A stretch of DNA of 64,000 nt from Bradyrhizobium canariense (GTDB lineage Bacteria > Pseudomonadota > Alphaproteobacteria > Rhizobiales > Xanthobacteraceae). The position numbers and the translations under genes are program-made. The notes under the pieces were generated by a model. The model was not told where the DNA came from. It searched no databases and was given only the letters and a program-made list of their open reading frames with translations. The DNA lies in assembly GCF_018130465.1 (NCBI RefSeq), contig NZ_JAFCKJ010000012.1, forward strand, positions 124,001-188,000. The letters are read 5' to 3'. Of the stretch, positions 52,573 through 63,141 are shown in pieces; the stretch's first letter is position 1, and the number at the start of each line of letters is the position of its first letter.

Positions 52573-54420
52573 ATGATGACCGACAACCGCAACACCATCC
52601 TCGCCGTCATCCTGTCGGGGCTCGTGCTGATCGCCTGGCAATATTTCTACAACATGCCGGCGATGGAAAAGCAGCGCGCCCAGCAACAGGCGCAGGCCGA
52701 GATGCAGAAGACCACGCCGCAGCCGACGGCGTCCGCGACGCCAGGCGCTGCGCCGCAGCCCGGCAGCGCGGCCCAGCCGTCGACGCCGAGCGCGAACCAG
52801 CAAGCCCAGCCGGTCCAAAGCCGTGACAGCGCGATTGCGGCCAGCCCGCGCGTGAAGATCGACACGCCGCGGCTTGCCGGCAGCGTCGCGCTGAAGGGCG
52901 GCCGCATCGACGACCTCGCGCTGGTGCAATACCGCGAAACGGTCGACCCGAAGTCGCCGCCGATCATCCTCTATTCGCCCTCGGGCACCGCGGAGCCTTA
53001 TTACGCCGAGTTCGGCTGGGTGCCTGCGACGGGCGTGACGGCGAAACTGCCGGACGCGCAGACCGTCTGGCAGCAAGACGGCAGCGGCAGCCTGACGCCG
53101 ACGACGCCGGCGGTGCTGAAATGGGACAATGGCGAGGGCCTCACCTTCCGCCGCACCATCGCGGTCGACGACCACTATCTCTTCACCGTCAAGGACGAGG
53201 TGAGCAATGTCGGCAACGCGCCGGTCACGCTCTACCCGTTCGCGCTGATCTCGCGCCATGGCACGCCGCAGGTTTCCGGCTACTACATCCTGCATGAAGG
53301 CCTGATCGGCTATCTCGATGGCTTGCAGGAATACGCCTACAAGAAGATCGACGAATCCAAGACGGTGAACTTCAAGGCCACCAATGGCTGGCTCGGCATG
53401 ACCGACAAGTACTGGGCCTCGGCGCTGCTGCCGGACACCAGTGCGCAGCTTCAGGCGCGCTTCTCGTCCAACCCCGTCGGCAACGTCCACACCTACCAGA
53501 CCGATTATCTGCTCGATCCCGTCACCGTCGCGATCGGCGGCTCCGCCACCGCGAACGCGCGGCTGTTCGCCGGCGCCAAGGAAGCCGGCGTCGTCGGCGT
53601 GTTCCCGTTCGCCGGCCTCGGCGGCTACAACAAGGAACTCGGCCTCAACCATTTCGATCTCTTGATCGACTGGGGCTGGTTCTACTTCATCACCAAGCCG
53701 ATGTTCCTCGGCCTCGACTTCTTCTACCGCTTCTTCGGCAATTTCGGCATCTCGATCCTGCTCGTGACCGTGATCGTGAAGCTCTTGTTCTTCCCGCTGG
53801 CGAACAAGTCCTACGCCTCGATGGCGAAGATGAAGTCGGTCCAGCCGCAGCTTCAGGCGCTGAAGGAGCGCTACCCCGACGACAAGGTGAAGCAGCAGCA
53901 GGAGATGATGGAGATCTACCGCAAGGAGAAGATCAATCCGGTCGCCGGCTGTCTTCCCGTGGTGATCCAGATCCCGGTGTTCTTCTCGCTCTACAAGGTG
54001 CTGTTCGTCACCATCGAGATGCGGCACGCGCCGTTCTTCGGCTGGATCAAGGACCTCTCGGCGCCGGATCCGACCAATCTGTTCACCCTGTTCGGGTTGA
54101 TCCCGTTCGATCCGACCACGCTGCCGCTGTTCGGCCACTACCTCGCGCTCGGCATCTGGCCGATCATCATGGGCATCACGATGTGGTTCCAGATGAAGCT
54201 GAACCCGACGCCGCCGGATCCGACCCAGCAGATGATCTTCAACTGGATGCCGCTGATCTTCACCTTCATGCTGGCGGGCTTCCCGGCGGGCCTCGTGATC
54301 TACTGGGCCTGGAACAACACGCTCTCGGTGCTCCAGCAGAGCTTCATCATGCGCCGCAACGGCGTGAAGGTGGAGCTGTTCGACAATCTCAAGGCGACGT
54401 TCGCGAAGAAGGCGACGTAG
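52573..54420 (+). CDS. yidC: Membrane protein insertase YidC
   Basis: This 615-residue insertase places proteins into the inner membrane with or without SecYEG. It has an N-terminal anchor helix (TILAVILSGLVLIAWQYFYN), an Ala/Pro/Gln-rich linker and a large periplasmic beta domain (~90-360). The conserved five-helix core follows, with the hydrophilic-groove segment LLVTVIVKLLFFPLANKSYA, the coiled pair with KMKSVQPQLQALKERYPDDK and a C-terminal basic tail. The start at 52573 or 52576 is equivalent. It follows rnpA by 10 bases. Confidence 0.98.
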   Translation: MMTDNRNTILAVILSGLVLIAWQYFYNMPAMEKQRAQQQAQAEMQKTTPQPTASATPGAAPQPGSAAQPSTPSANQQAQPVQSRDSAIAASPRVKIDTPRLAGSVALKGGRIDDLALVQYRETVDPKSPPIILYSPSGTAEPYYAEFGWVPATGVTAKLPDAQTVWQQDGSGSLTPTTPAVLKWDNGEGLTFRRTIAVDDHYLFTVKDEVSNVGNAPVTLYPFALISRHGTPQVSGYYILHEGLIGYLDGLQEYAYKKIDESKTVNFKATNGWLGMTDKYWASALLPDTSAQLQARFSSNPVGNVHTYQTDYLLDPVTVAIGGSATANARLFAGAKEAGVVGVFPFAGLGGYNKELGLNHFDLLIDWGWFYFITKPMFLGLDFFYRFFGNFGISILLVTVIVKLLFFPLANKSYASMAKMKSVQPQLQALKERYPDDKVKQQQEMMEIYRKEKINPVAGCLPVVIQIPVFFSLYKVLFVTIEMRHAPFFGWIKDLSAPDPTNLFTLFGLIPFDPTTLPLFGHYLALGIWPIIMGITMWFQMKLNPTPPDPTQQMIFNWMPLIFTFMLAGFPAGLVIYWAWNNTLSVLQQSFIMRRNGVKVELFDNLKATFAKKAT

Positions 54421-54423
54421 CAG

Positions 54424-54511
54424 TCGTCGTTGCGAGGAGCGAAGCGACGAAGCAATCCAGAGTCCCTCAGCGGATGCATTTCTGGATTGCTTCGCTTCGC
54501 TCGCAATGACG
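54424..54511. repeat. Palindromic repeat between yidC and engB
   Basis: The left arm (54424-54461) containing TTGCGAGGAGCGAAGCGACG and ending in GCAATCCAGA is mirrored by the right arm (54481-54511) TCTGGATTGCTTCGCTTCGC followed by TCGCAATGAC. This is a common dispersed element in Bradyrhizobium and can fold into a long hairpin, perhaps acting as terminator for yidC. Confidence 0.85.
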
Positions 54512-54533
54512 CGGACAAACAGAAAGCCTTCGC

Positions 54534-55187
54534 ATGACCGACGACAAAGATGCGAAGCTGATCGAGGCCGGGCGAAAGCTGTTCACGCGCGACTGGCAGT
54601 TCATCTGGGCCTCGCCCTCGATTGAAGCGCTGCCGCCGATGGCGGGGCTGGAGATCGCCTTTGCCGGCCGCTCCAATGTCGGCAAGTCCAGCCTGATCAA
54701 CGCGCTGACCGGCCGCAACGCGCTCGCGCGCACCTCGCATACGCCGGGCCGCACCCAGGAGCTGATCTTCTTCGAGGTCCCCGGCAAGACCGAACTGCGG
54801 CTCGTCGACATGCCCGGCTACGGCTATGCCAAGGCGCCGAAGAGCCAGGTCGCGTCCTGGACCGAGCTGATCCACAAATTCCTGCTTGGACGCACCAGCC
54901 TCGCGCGCGTCTACGTGCTGATCGACGCTCGGCATGGCCTCAAGGAGGTCGACCACGAAGTCCTGAAGACGCTCGACCGCTCCGCGGTCAGCTACCAGAT
55001 CGTGCTGACCAAGGCCGACCAGGTGAAGGCCGCCGAGCTTGCCGAACGGATTGCCGAGACCGGCGTTGCGCTTGCCAAGCATGGCGCGGCGTTTCCGGAC
55101 GTGCTGACGACCTCGTCCCGCTCCGGGGCCGGCATGGCCGAGCTGCGCGCCGCGATGGCGAAGCTGCTGGAGGAGCGGACCAAGTGA
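54534..55187 (+). CDS. engB: Ribosome biogenesis GTPase EngB (YihA/YsxC)
   Basis: This is a 217-residue TRAFAC GTPase. Its loops are G1 FAGRSNVGKSSLINALTG, G2 TSHTPGRTQE, G3 LVDMPGYGYAK and G4 LTKADQVK. It helps late assembly of the large ribosomal subunit. It starts at the ATG at 54534, downstream of the palindromic repeat, and its stop overlaps the next gene start (TGATG), so the pair is coupled. Confidence 0.97.
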   Translation: MTDDKDAKLIEAGRKLFTRDWQFIWASPSIEALPPMAGLEIAFAGRSNVGKSSLINALTGRNALARTSHTPGRTQELIFFEVPGKTELRLVDMPGYGYAKAPKSQVASWTELIHKFLLGRTSLARVYVLIDARHGLKEVDHEVLKTLDRSAVSYQIVLTKADQVKAAELAERIAETGVALAKHGAAFPDVLTTSSRSGAGMAELRAAMAKLLEERTK

Positions 55188-55546
55188 TGGCCCGCCTGTT
55201 GATCGGGCTTAGCGGCCTGATGGGCGCCGCCGGCATCGCGCTGGCCGCCGCCTCCGCGCACGGCGGCGATGCAAGCCGACTTGCCTCCGCAAGCGCCATG
55301 CTGCTGTTTCATGCAACTGCCATACTTGCAGTTGTTGCCCTGCTCGCGCACCGCCTTCTGCACGGCGGAATTGGCATCATCGCCGCGTTCGGCTTCGCAG
55401 CCGGCGCCGCGCTGTTCGCGGGCGACCTCACCTTGCGGCAATATGCCGGCCATTCGCTGTTTCCATATGCGGCGCCGACGGGTGGATCGGTGATGATTTT
55501 GAGCTGGCTGGCGGTGACGCTCGCGGCGGTGGTGACGCGAAAGTAG
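55187..55546 (+). CDS. DUF423 (YgdD-type) membrane protein
   Basis: This 119-residue integral membrane protein has four helices: [60 protein letters not shown] and [17 protein letters not shown]. The segments LFAGDL and PTGG fit the DUF423 family. The function is unknown. Its start codon shares one base with the engB stop. Confidence 0.88.
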   Translation: MARLLIGLSGLMGAAGIALAAASAHGGDASRLASASAMLLFHATAILAVVALLAHRLLHGGIGIIAAFGFAAGAALFAGDLTLRQYAGHSLFPYAAPTGGSVMILSWLAVTLAAVVTRK

Positions 55547-55555
55547 GGGCTCTTC

Positions 55556-55735
55556 TTCCTTCTCCCCTTGTGGGAGAAGGTGGCGTAGGCGGCCTACGGC
55601 CGCCGTTCTTAGAAACGCCGATGCTTTGCATCGGCTATGGCGCCGGATGAGGGGTCTGCCTCCGCGGATAGAGACCCCTCACCCGTCTCGCCGCTCTCGC
55701 GGCGATCCACCCTCTCCCACAAGGGGAGAGGGAAA
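55556..55735. repeat. CTCCCCTTGTGGGAG-type palindromic repeat
   Basis: The outer arms are TTCTCCCCTTGTGGGAGAAGG (written here in part: TTCTCCCCTTGTGGGAGAAG) at the left and the mirrored CCCTCTCCCACAAGGGGAGA at the right. Inner inverted repeats include GGCGGCCTACGGCCGCC and GATGCTTTGCATC. This is another dispersed family; it separates the DUF423 gene from argB. Confidence 0.85.
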
Positions 55736-55808
55736 GAACATCACTTTGCGCACCGCCCGCCAATCGGATAGAACGCGGCCCGAGTATCCCGCCAGCGAGA
55801 TCCGCCTC

Positions 55809-56696
55809 ATGACCGAAATCTCCCCGCTCGACCAGGCCCGCATCCTGTCCGAAGCGCTGCCGCACATGCAGCAGTATGACGAGGAAACCATCGTCATCAA
55901 ATATGGCGGCCATGCCATGGGCGACGAGGAGACCGCGAAGAATTTTGCCCGCGACATCGTGCTGCTCGAGCAGACCGCGATCAATCCCGTCGTGGTGCAT
56001 GGCGGCGGACCGCAGATCGCGACCATGCTCAAGCGCCTCGGCATCGTCTCGGAATTCGCGGCGGGCCTGCGCATCACCGACGCCGCCACCATCGAGATCG
56101 TCGAGATGGTGCTGGCCGGCTCGGTCAACAAGCAGATCGTCGGCTACATCAACGAGGCCGGCGGCAAGGCGGTGGGGCTATCAGGCAAGGACGCCAACAT
56201 GGTGAAGGCGTCGAAGACGACGCGCACCATCAGGGACCCGGACTCGCACATCGAGAAGGCGGTCGATCTCGGCTTCGTCGGCGATCCCGAGAAGGTCGAC
56301 CTCACGCTGCTCAACCAGCTGATCGGCTACGAGCTGATCCCGGTGCTCGCGCCGCTCGCGACCTCGAAAGAGGGCCAGACGCTGAACGTCAACGCCGACA
56401 CTTTCGCAGGTGCCGTGGCCGGCGCGCTGAAGGCAAAGCGGCTGCTGCTGCTCACCGACGTGCCGGGCGTGCTCGACAAGTCCAAGAAGCTGATCCCGCA
56501 GCTCTCGGTCAAGGACGCACGAAAGCTGATCGCCGACGGCACCATTTCCGGCGGCATGATCCCCAAGGTCGAGACCTGCATCTACGCGCTCGAACAGGGC
56601 GTGGAGGGTGTCGTCATCATCGACGGCAAGATGCAGCACGCGGTGCTGCTCGAGCTCTTCACCAACCAGGGCACGGGAACGCTGATCCACAAGTGA
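55809..56696 (+). CDS. argB: Acetylglutamate kinase
   Basis: This 295-residue enzyme phosphorylates N-acetylglutamate in arginine synthesis. Its amino-acid-kinase motifs are [11 protein letters not shown] (N-terminal Lys loop), [29 protein letters not shown] and [10 protein letters not shown]. The ATG at 55809 gives the usual length; the longer frame runs into the upstream repeat. Arginine feedback is common in this family, but the site is not readable. Its stop overlaps the next gene's probable start. Confidence 0.97.
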   Translation: MTEISPLDQARILSEALPHMQQYDEETIVIKYGGHAMGDEETAKNFARDIVLLEQTAINPVVVHGGGPQIATMLKRLGIVSEFAAGLRITDAATIEIVEMVLAGSVNKQIVGYINEAGGKAVGLSGKDANMVKASKTTRTIRDPDSHIEKAVDLGFVGDPEKVDLTLLNQLIGYELIPVLAPLATSKEGQTLNVNADTFAGAVAGALKAKRLLLLTDVPGVLDKSKKLIPQLSVKDARKLIADGTISGGMIPKVETCIYALEQGVEGVVIIDGKMQHAVLLELFTNQGTGTLIHK

Positions 56697-57769
56697 GAGA
56701 TGAGAAAACGAGAGACGCCGTCGTGGCCGGGCTTGTCCCGCCTGCGAGGCCGCAGCGCCGCTCGACCTTGACGCGCCTGCTGATGACGTTGCCAGCCGCG
56801 GCCGTCTCGTTCGTCTTCTCTTCCGCACCGGCGGTCGCCGACCTCAAGATCTGCAATCGCATGTCCTATGTCGTCGAGGCCGCGATCGGCATCGACGACA
56901 AGGCGGCGACCGCGACGCGCGGCTGGTTCAGGATCGACCCCGCTACCTGCCGCGTGGTGGTGCAGGGCACACTCGCCGCCGACCGCATCCTGCTCAACGC
57001 CCGGGCGCTCGGCGTCTACGGCGCATCCCCGATCCCGCAGAACGGCAGCGACACGCTGTGCGTGGCGCAGGACAATTTCGTCATCGCGGCCGCGCGGCAG
57101 TGCCGCAGCGGCCAGACCCAGGCCGCCTTCACCCAGATCACGCCGACGCAAGGATCGGACGGCAATTTCGTCGCCTACCTCGCCGAGGATTCCGAATACG
57201 ATGACGAGCAGGCCCGCCTCGCCGGCATCCAGCGGCTTTTGGTGATCGCAGGCTACGACGCCGCGCCGATCGACGGCGTCGACGGGCCGAAGACGCAAGG
57301 CGCGCTGGCCGCTTTCCTGAAGAGCCGCGGATTGTCGTCCGACATCCTGTCGTCGCCGAACTTCTTCAAGACCATGGTCGATGCCGTGCAGACACCATCT
57401 GCGACCGGCCTCACCTGGTGCAACGACACCACGCACAAGGTGATGGCGGCGGTCGCCACCGACGACGGCAAGTCGGTGACGAGCCGCGGCTGGTATCGCA
57501 TCGACCCCAAGACCTGCCTGCACCCCGATGTGAGCGGCCAGCCGAAGCAGATCTTCAGCTTCGCGGAAGCCATCGACGCCGACAACCGCGTCGTCAAGCT
57601 GAAGGACAAGCCGCTGAACTGGGGCGGCGACAAGCAGCTTTGCACGCGCGAGACCAAGTTCGAGACCAACGAGCAGACCGACTGCGGCGCGCGCGGTTTC
57701 GCGGCCACGGGCTTTGGCGCGGTGGACATGTCGAGCGGCGGCAAGACGCTGCGCTTTGCGGCGCCGTGA
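56693..57769 (+). CDS. DUF1036 protein with duplicated domain
   Basis: This 358-residue exported protein has a basic start, a hydrophobic signal region ([20 protein letters not shown]) and two DUF1036 domains. The first begins [19 protein letters not shown] with [12 protein letters not shown]; the second begins [19 protein letters not shown] with [12 protein letters not shown]. Between them ~170-225 is a peptidoglycan-binding-like helix pair ([20 protein letters not shown]). The start codon is uncertain; the GTG at 56693 overlaps the argB stop. Both domains carry cysteine pairs, as expected for a periplasmic protein. The role is unknown. Confidence 0.85.
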   Translation: MRDEKTRDAVVAGLVPPARPQRRSTLTRLLMTLPAAAVSFVFSSAPAVADLKICNRMSYVVEAAIGIDDKAATATRGWFRIDPATCRVVVQGTLAADRILLNARALGVYGASPIPQNGSDTLCVAQDNFVIAAARQCRSGQTQAAFTQITPTQGSDGNFVAYLAEDSEYDDEQARLAGIQRLLVIAGYDAAPIDGVDGPKTQGALAAFLKSRGLSSDILSSPNFFKTMVDAVQTPSATGLTWCNDTTHKVMAAVATDDGKSVTSRGWYRIDPKTCLHPDVSGQPKQIFSFAEAIDADNRVVKLKDKPLNWGGDKQLCTRETKFETNEQTDCGARGFAATGFGAVDMSSGGKTLRFAAP

Positions 57770-57807
57770 TGGGTGGCGTGATCAGCCCTGGCGCCACAAA
57801 CACTAAT

Positions 57808-57929
57808 GTCGTCCCGGCGAAGGCCGGGACCCATAACCACAACAGGAAGTCGTCGCACGAAGCTGCAAACTCCGGATCTTCGCCAAACCACTCCCTGGGG
57901 GTATGGGTCCCGGCCTTCGCCGGGACGAC
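57808..57929. repeat. 121-bp palindromic repeat, copy 1
   Basis: It starts GTCGTCCCGGCGAAGGCCGG and ends CCGGCCTTCGCCGGGACGAC, with an inner segment (AACTCCGGATCTTCGCCAAA) that recurs in the copies at 58673-58794 and, inverted, at 59754-59874. Confidence 0.9.
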
Positions 57930-57975
57930 CGCGGAGAGTGGCGCGACGCTTGCGTGTAGCAGATAGAGAGCTGAC

Positions 57976-58701
57976 ATGACCGCCCCCCGCGCCTTCGCCC
58001 ATATCGACACCTGGGTGTTCGACCTCGACAACACGCTCTATCCGCACCACGTCAATCTGTAGCAGCAGGTCGATGCTCGGATCACCGAGTTCGTTTGCAA
58101 CTGGCTGAACCTGGCACCGGTGGAAGCGCGCAAGATCCAGAAGGATTATTACCAGCGCTTCGGCACCACCATGCGCGGCATGATGACCCTGCATGGCGTA
58201 CGCGCCGACGACTATCTCGCCTACGTCCACAAGATCGACCACTCCCCGCTGGAGCCGAACCCGGCGCTGGGCGCAGCGATCGCAAAACTGCCGGGACGAA
58301 AGCTGATCCTGACCAACGGCTCGGTCGACCATGTCGATGCGGTGCTGGCGCGGCTCGGCTTTGCTGCGCATTTCGACGGCGTGTTCGACATCATCGCCGC
58401 TGAATTCGAGCCGAAGCCGGCGCCGCAGACCTACCGGAAGTTTCTCGCCGACCACGCGGTCGATCCGACCCGCGCCGCGATGTTCGAGGACCTCGCCCGC
58501 AACCTCACCGTCCCGCACGAGCTCGGCATGACAACCGTGCTGGTGATACCGGATGGGACGAAGGAAGTGGTGCGCGAGGATTGGGAACTGGCCGGCCGGG
58601 ATGCCGCTTATGTCGACCACGTCACGGACGATCTGGCGGGGTTTTTGGCGGGGCTTGACGCACTCTCTCCACGTCGTCCCGGCGAAGGCCGGGACCCATA
58701 G
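57976..58701 (+). pseudogene. Pyrimidine 5'-nucleotidase (HAD) with in-frame stop
   Basis: From the ATG at 57976 the frame reads MTAPRAFAHIDTWVFDLDNT (motif I DLDNT), then YPHHVNL, a TAG stop at 58060-58062, and continues without shift: QQVDARITEF...ARKIQKDYYQRFGTTMRGMM, motif II LTNGS, motif III and IV EPKPAPQTYRKF...MFEDLARNL. Relatives have Trp at the stop position, so TGG to TAG is the simplest change. If real, only a 28-residue peptide is made unless translation restarts or the stop is read through. The enzyme would dephosphorylate pyrimidine nucleotides. Its last residues (SPRRPGEGRDP) come from the palindromic repeat that overlaps its end. Confidence 0.85.
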
Positions 58702-58794
58702 CCCGAGGACGCGGTTGTAGCGGGAAACTGCTAACTCCGAGTCTTCGCCAAACGACTTCCTGTGGTTATGGGTCCCGGCCTGCGCCGGGATGAC
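58673..58794. repeat. 121-bp palindromic repeat, copy 2
   Basis: Same family and orientation as the copy at 57808-57929. Its left arm supplies the last 10 codons and stop of the HAD gene. Arms are GTCGTCCCGGCGAAGGCCGG and CCGGCCTGCGCCGGGATGAC. Confidence 0.9.
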
Positions 58795-58883
58795 AATGGA
58801 GTATACCTTGACTCCGTGCCGCCAAATCCCGAAAAAGCGACCCAATCCGCCACAAATCCTAGCCTTCCGAAGAGGAAATCCCG

Positions 58884-59729
<846 letters not shown>

Positions 59730-59753
59730 GTTCGGTCAAGCTGCCTATCCATC

Positions 59754-59874
59754 GTCGTCCCTGCGAAGGCCGGGACCCATACCCCCAGGGAGTGGTTTGG
59801 CGAAGATTCGGAGTTAGCAGCTTCGCGACCAAATGTGTTTTGTGGTTATGGGTCCCGGCCTTCGCCGGGACGAC
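59754..59874. repeat. 121-bp palindromic repeat, copy 3 (inverted)
   Basis: The inner segment GTTTGGCGAAGATTCGGAGT is the reverse complement of the corresponding part of copy 1. Outer arms are GTCGTCCCTGCGAAGGCCGG and CCGGCCTTCGCCGGGACGAC. It lies between dapD and the DUF805 gene. Confidence 0.9.
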
Positions 59875-59951
59875 ACCGAGAGTCTGTCGAACCCACCCTC
59901 CCCCCATCGCGACCAACATCCGGACGGCCTCCACCGCCTGGAACTTTTGCC

Positions 59952-60605
59952 ATGGACTGGACCTGGTATCTCTTCCGCTTCGACGGCCGCATCAACCGCG
60001 CCCTGCTGTGGCAGGCGCTGCTGATCGTCATGGTGCTGGCCTGCCTGCTCGGGATGATCGATCAGGCCATCAGGGTGCTGAACGGGGCCGCCACCTTCGC
60101 CTTCGACTACAGGCTCGATCTCGACTTCGGTATCGACGGCATCTTCAACGTGGTCGATCCCAGGGCCTATCGTCTGCTGGCAACCACCGACCGCGCGACC
60201 CTCGTCCTCAAGGTGCTCGGCACCTCGCTATTCCTCTGGATCTACCTCGCAACCGCGACCAAGCGGCTGCACGATCGCGACCGGAGCGGCTGGTGGCTCG
60301 TTCCGTTCTTCGTCGTGCCCGGCCTGTTCGACCAGTTCTCGGACCTGCTGCCCACCCAATCAAACTGGATTGTTGCCCTCGCCTGGGCCGTGCACATTCC
60401 GTGGTTTTGGGGCCTCGTCGAAATGTTCATTGTGCCCGGCACCTCGGGCAGCAACCGGTTCGGCGCCGATCCTTTGGCTGAACCCGCGGAAGGCTCCGCA
60501 GCTGCCTCGCCGCCGGCGAAAAGCTGGGACCAGCAGAGCGAGATCGAATTTGTCCCGCCCAGTGCTAGCCCACCCGGCGGCATGCATGTTAAGCGGGGCG
60601 CATGA
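59952..60605 (+). CDS. DUF805 membrane protein
   Basis: This 217-residue protein starts at 59952 ([20 protein letters not shown]), the classic DUF805 beginning. Helices follow at about 20-40 ([14 protein letters not shown]), 90-110 ([20 protein letters not shown], with the KRLHDR motif), 115-130 and 140-160. The C-terminal ~45 residues are a proline/alanine-rich cytoplasmic tail. The function is unknown. Its end overlaps the dapE start by 4 bases (ATGA), implying co-translation with a lysine-pathway gene. Confidence 0.88.
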   Translation: MDWTWYLFRFDGRINRALLWQALLIVMVLACLLGMIDQAIRVLNGAATFAFDYRLDLDFGIDGIFNVVDPRAYRLLATTDRATLVLKVLGTSLFLWIYLATATKRLHDRDRSGWWLVPFFVVPGLFDQFSDLLPTQSNWIVALAWAVHIPWFWGLVEMFIVPGTSGSNRFGADPLAEPAEGSAAASPPAKSWDQQSEIEFVPPSASPPGGMHVKRGA

Positions 60606-61780
60606 CCGATGCTCTCTCGATTGCCCGCGATCTCATCCGCTGCCCCTCGGTAACCCCGGCCGATGCCGGTGCGCTGGGCGTGCTCGAACAAGCCCTCAAC
60701 GCGGCAGGCTTCACGTGCCACCGCGTCACCTTCAGCGAGCCCGGCACCGCCGACGTCGACAATCTCTATGCGCGGATCGGCACTGACGGGCCGCACATCA
60801 CCTTTGCCGGCCACACCGACGTGGTGCCGGCGGGCGACGAGAGTGCCTGGAGCGTCGGCGCGTTCTCCGGCGAGGTGAAGGACGGCTTTCTGCACGGCCG
60901 CGGCGCGGTCGACATGAAGGGCGGCATCGCCTGCTCGGTCGCCGCGGTGCTGGAGCATCTCGCCGCGAACGACGGCAAGCCGCGCAGCGAGGGCCAAACA
61001 TCGGGTTCGGGTTCGATTTCCTTTCTGATCACCGGCGACGAGGAAGACGTCTCCATCAACGGCACCATCAAGCTGTTGAAGTGGGCGGCCGAGCGCGGCG
61101 AGAAATTCGACCATTGCGTGCTCGGCGAGCCCTCGAATGTCGAGACGCTCGGCGACACCATCAAGGTCGGCCGCCGCGGCTCGCAATCCGGCACGCTGTT
61201 CGTCGACGGCGTGCAGGGCCACGTCGCCTATCCGCACCGCGCCGCCAATCCGGTGCCTGATATCTCGCGGCTGATCGTGGCGATCAGCGACGAGCCGCTC
61301 GACCATGGCAGCGCGGCGTTCCAGGCCTCCAACCTCGAATTCACCTCGGTCGACGTCGGCAACACCGCCAACAACGTCATCCCGGGACAAGCCCGCGCAA
61401 AATTCAACATCCGCTACAACGACAACCACACCCAGGCGAGCCTGCGCGAGTTGGTCGAGACGCGGCTGACAAAAGCCTGCGGCAACCGTATCCGCGCCCG
61501 CATCGTCTGGGAGCCGTCGAACTCGAACGTGTTCGTGACCAAGCCCGGCCCGTTCACCGAACTCGCGGTGTCCGCGATCGAGGAAGTGACGGGCCGCAAG
61601 CCGGAGCTGTCGACGTCGGGCGGCACCTCGGATGCGCGCTTCATCTCGAGCTATTGCCCGGTGATCGAGTTCGGCCTGGTCGGCCAGACCATGCACCAAG
61701 TCGACGAGCGCGTGCCGGTCAAGGACCTGGAGCAGCTGACGAAGGTGTATCGCGGGATTTTGGCAAGGTATTTTGCGTAA
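60602..61780 (+). CDS. dapE: Succinyl-diaminopimelate desuccinylase
   Basis: This 392-residue M20-type zinc enzyme removes succinyl from N-succinyl-diaminopimelate. Metal and catalytic motifs are [12 protein letters not shown] (His-Asp), [15 protein letters not shown] (bridging Asp), [13 protein letters not shown] (catalytic Glu pair), GEPSNVE and [11 protein letters not shown]. Two zinc ions are expected. It overlaps the DUF805 gene by 4 bases and cooperates with dapD just upstream. Confidence 0.97.
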   Translation: MTDALSIARDLIRCPSVTPADAGALGVLEQALNAAGFTCHRVTFSEPGTADVDNLYARIGTDGPHITFAGHTDVVPAGDESAWSVGAFSGEVKDGFLHGRGAVDMKGGIACSVAAVLEHLAANDGKPRSEGQTSGSGSISFLITGDEEDVSINGTIKLLKWAAERGEKFDHCVLGEPSNVETLGDTIKVGRRGSQSGTLFVDGVQGHVAYPHRAANPVPDISRLIVAISDEPLDHGSAAFQASNLEFTSVDVGNTANNVIPGQARAKFNIRYNDNHTQASLRELVETRLTKACGNRIRARIVWEPSNSNVFVTKPGPFTELAVSAIEEVTGRKPELSTSGGTSDARFISSYCPVIEFGLVGQTMHQVDERVPVKDLEQLTKVYRGILARYFA

Positions 61781-61807
61781 GGCTCCAGTGCCGCCAAGCC
61801 CTCCGCC

Positions 61808-61910
61808 GTCATGCCCGGGCTTGTCCCGGGCATCCACGTTCCTGGGAGCCGCTGAAGAAGGTCGTGGATGGCCGGGACAGGCCCGGCCATGACGTTGTGG
61901 CGAGAGTACG
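61808..61910. repeat. GTCATGCCCGGGC-type palindromic repeat
   Basis: Left arm GTCATGCCCGGGCTTGTCCC, right arm GGGACAGGCCCGGCCATGAC, with CATCCACG and CGTGGATG between. A partial copy with the same right arm occurs at 62223-62259, next to the GIY-YIG gene. Confidence 0.9.
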
Positions 61911-61918
61911 AGCACGTC

Positions 61919-62209
61919 TCACTGGGTGATCGTGTCGTAGAGATCCTTCCATTCGGGATTGTCCCTGAGGATCAACCTCACCTTCCACGTCCGCGACCAA
62001 TGCTTGATGTTGTGCTCGCGCTGGATGGCGGTCTGGATGTCTTCGTAACGTTCGAAATAGACGAGCAGCTTAACGCCGTACTTCTTGGTGAAACCCGGTA
62101 CCAACCCTTCGCGATGCTCGTGCACGCGTCGCACGAGGTCATTCGTCACACCGACGTATAAGATGCCGTTTGGCGCGCTCGCCAGGATATACACCCATCC
62201 ACCGTGCAT
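61919..62209 (-). CDS. GIY-YIG nuclease family protein
   Basis: This 96-residue protein has the GIY-YIG core WVYILASAPNGILYVGVTND with the catalytic Arg in VRRVHEHRE and Glu in AIQREHNIKHW. It belongs to the small YhbQ/UPF0213-like class, whose role (DNA repair or RNA processing) is unclear. The start at 62209 (MHGGWVYIL) is favoured; upstream MAGLVPAIHV codons come from the repeat element. It is flanked on both sides by GTCATGCCCGGGC-type repeat copies. Confidence 0.9.
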   Translation of the reverse strand: MHGGWVYILASAPNGILYVGVTNDLVRRVHEHREGLVPGFTKKYGVKLLVYFERYEDIQTAIQREHNIKHWSRTWKVRLILRDNPEWKDLYDTITQ

Positions 62210-62222
62210 GGTCGGATGTTGC

Positions 62223-62259
62223 CGCACGTGGATGGCCGGGACAAGCCCGGCCATGACGT
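62223..62259. repeat. Partial GTCATGCCCGGGC-type repeat
   Basis: The sequence ACGTGGATGGCCGGGACAAG and the following CCCGGCCATGACG match the right half of the element at 61808-61910. It overlaps a possible longer reading frame of the GIY-YIG gene. Confidence 0.8.
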
Positions 62260-62283
62260 TGGGGCAAGAGGTTGCCCACCTCT

Positions 62284-63021
62284 CTAATAATCCACCTGCA
62301 TCAGATACAGCCCGTCCGGCGGGGCGACGATGCCGCAGGCGGCGCGGTTGCGCGCGGCGAGCGCTGCGGAGAGATCGTCGGCGGTCCAGCGGCCTTCGCC
62401 GACCCACATCAGCGACCCCACCATCGAGCGCACCTGGCTGTGCAGGAACGAGCGCGCCGAGGTGAGAATCGTGATCTCGCGGCCGTCGCGCAGCACGTCG
62501 AGCTGGTCGAGCGTCTTCTCCGGCGACTTGGCCTGGCACTCGGTGTCGCGGAAGGTGGTGAAATCGTGCTTGCCGAGCAGGCGCTGTGCCGCCGCATGCA
62601 TCGCATCGGCGTCGAGCCGGCGCGGCACACGCCAGGCGTGGCCGACATCAAGCGCGAGATTGGCGCGGGTGTTGACGATGCGGTAGCGGTAATGGCGCTT
62701 CACGGCCGAGAAGCGCGCCTCGAAGGCATCAGGCACGATCTCCGCCTCGAGCACCGCCACCGGGTGCGGGCGAAGATGTGCGTTGAGCCCGTCGCGAAAA
62801 CGGCCCGGCGGAAATTGCTTGTCGATATCGACATGCGCGACCTGGCCGCGCGCATGCACGCCGGCATCGGTGCGGCCGGCGCCATGCACCCGCAAATCCG
62901 CGCCGGTCATCGCCTTCACCGCGGCTTCCAACGCGCCCTGCACCGAGGGCAGCGTCTCCTGCACCTGCCAGCCAAAGAACGGCGCGCCGTCATATTCGAT
63001 GATGAGCTTGTAGCGGGGCAT
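62284..63021 (-). CDS. truA: tRNA pseudouridine synthase A
   Basis: This 245-residue enzyme makes pseudouridine at positions 38-40 of tRNA. The catalytic Asp lies in [17 protein letters not shown]. The N-terminus [18 protein letters not shown] and C-terminal [17 protein letters not shown] are conserved blocks. The start at 63021 (MPRYKLII) gives the standard length; an ATG at 63042 would add seven residues. Confidence 0.96.
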   Translation of the reverse strand: MPRYKLIIEYDGAPFFGWQVQETLPSVQGALEAAVKAMTGADLRVHGAGRTDAGVHARGQVAHVDIDKQFPPGRFRDGLNAHLRPHPVAVLEAEIVPDAFEARFSAVKRHYRYRIVNTRANLALDVGHAWRVPRRLDADAMHAAAQRLLGKHDFTTFRDTECQAKSPEKTLDQLDVLRDGREITILTSARSFLHSQVRSMVGSLMWVGEGRWTADDLSAALAARNRAACGIVAPPDGLYLMQVDY

Positions 63022-63039
63022 CTTGTCCAGTTTCGCTGT

Positions 63040-63140
63040 CATCGCCCGGCTCGACCGGGCGATCCAGTACTCCGCAGCCTATCCGTTCGACCGAGAAGCC
63101 TCGGCGTACTGGATACCCCGCCTTCGCGGGGTATGACAGC
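63040..63140. repeat. GTCATCGCCCGGC-type palindromic repeat
   Basis: Left arm CTGTCATCGCCCGGCTCGAC, with CCAGTACTCCG and CGGCGTACTGG mirrored inside, and right arm CCCCGCCTTCGCGGGGTATG followed by ACAGCG. It fills the gap between truA and fmt and may act as a transcript-end hairpin. Confidence 0.85.
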
Positions 63141-63141
63141 G

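Noticed and set aside
52273-54138. A 621-codon minus-strand frame opposite yidC and rnpA
   Set aside because: It mirrors the conserved yidC and rnpA codons; rich in Arg, Glu and His with no family motif.
60242-61915. A 557-codon minus-strand frame opposite DUF805 and dapE
   Set aside because: The opposite strand holds clear dapE metal motifs; this frame is a composition artefact.
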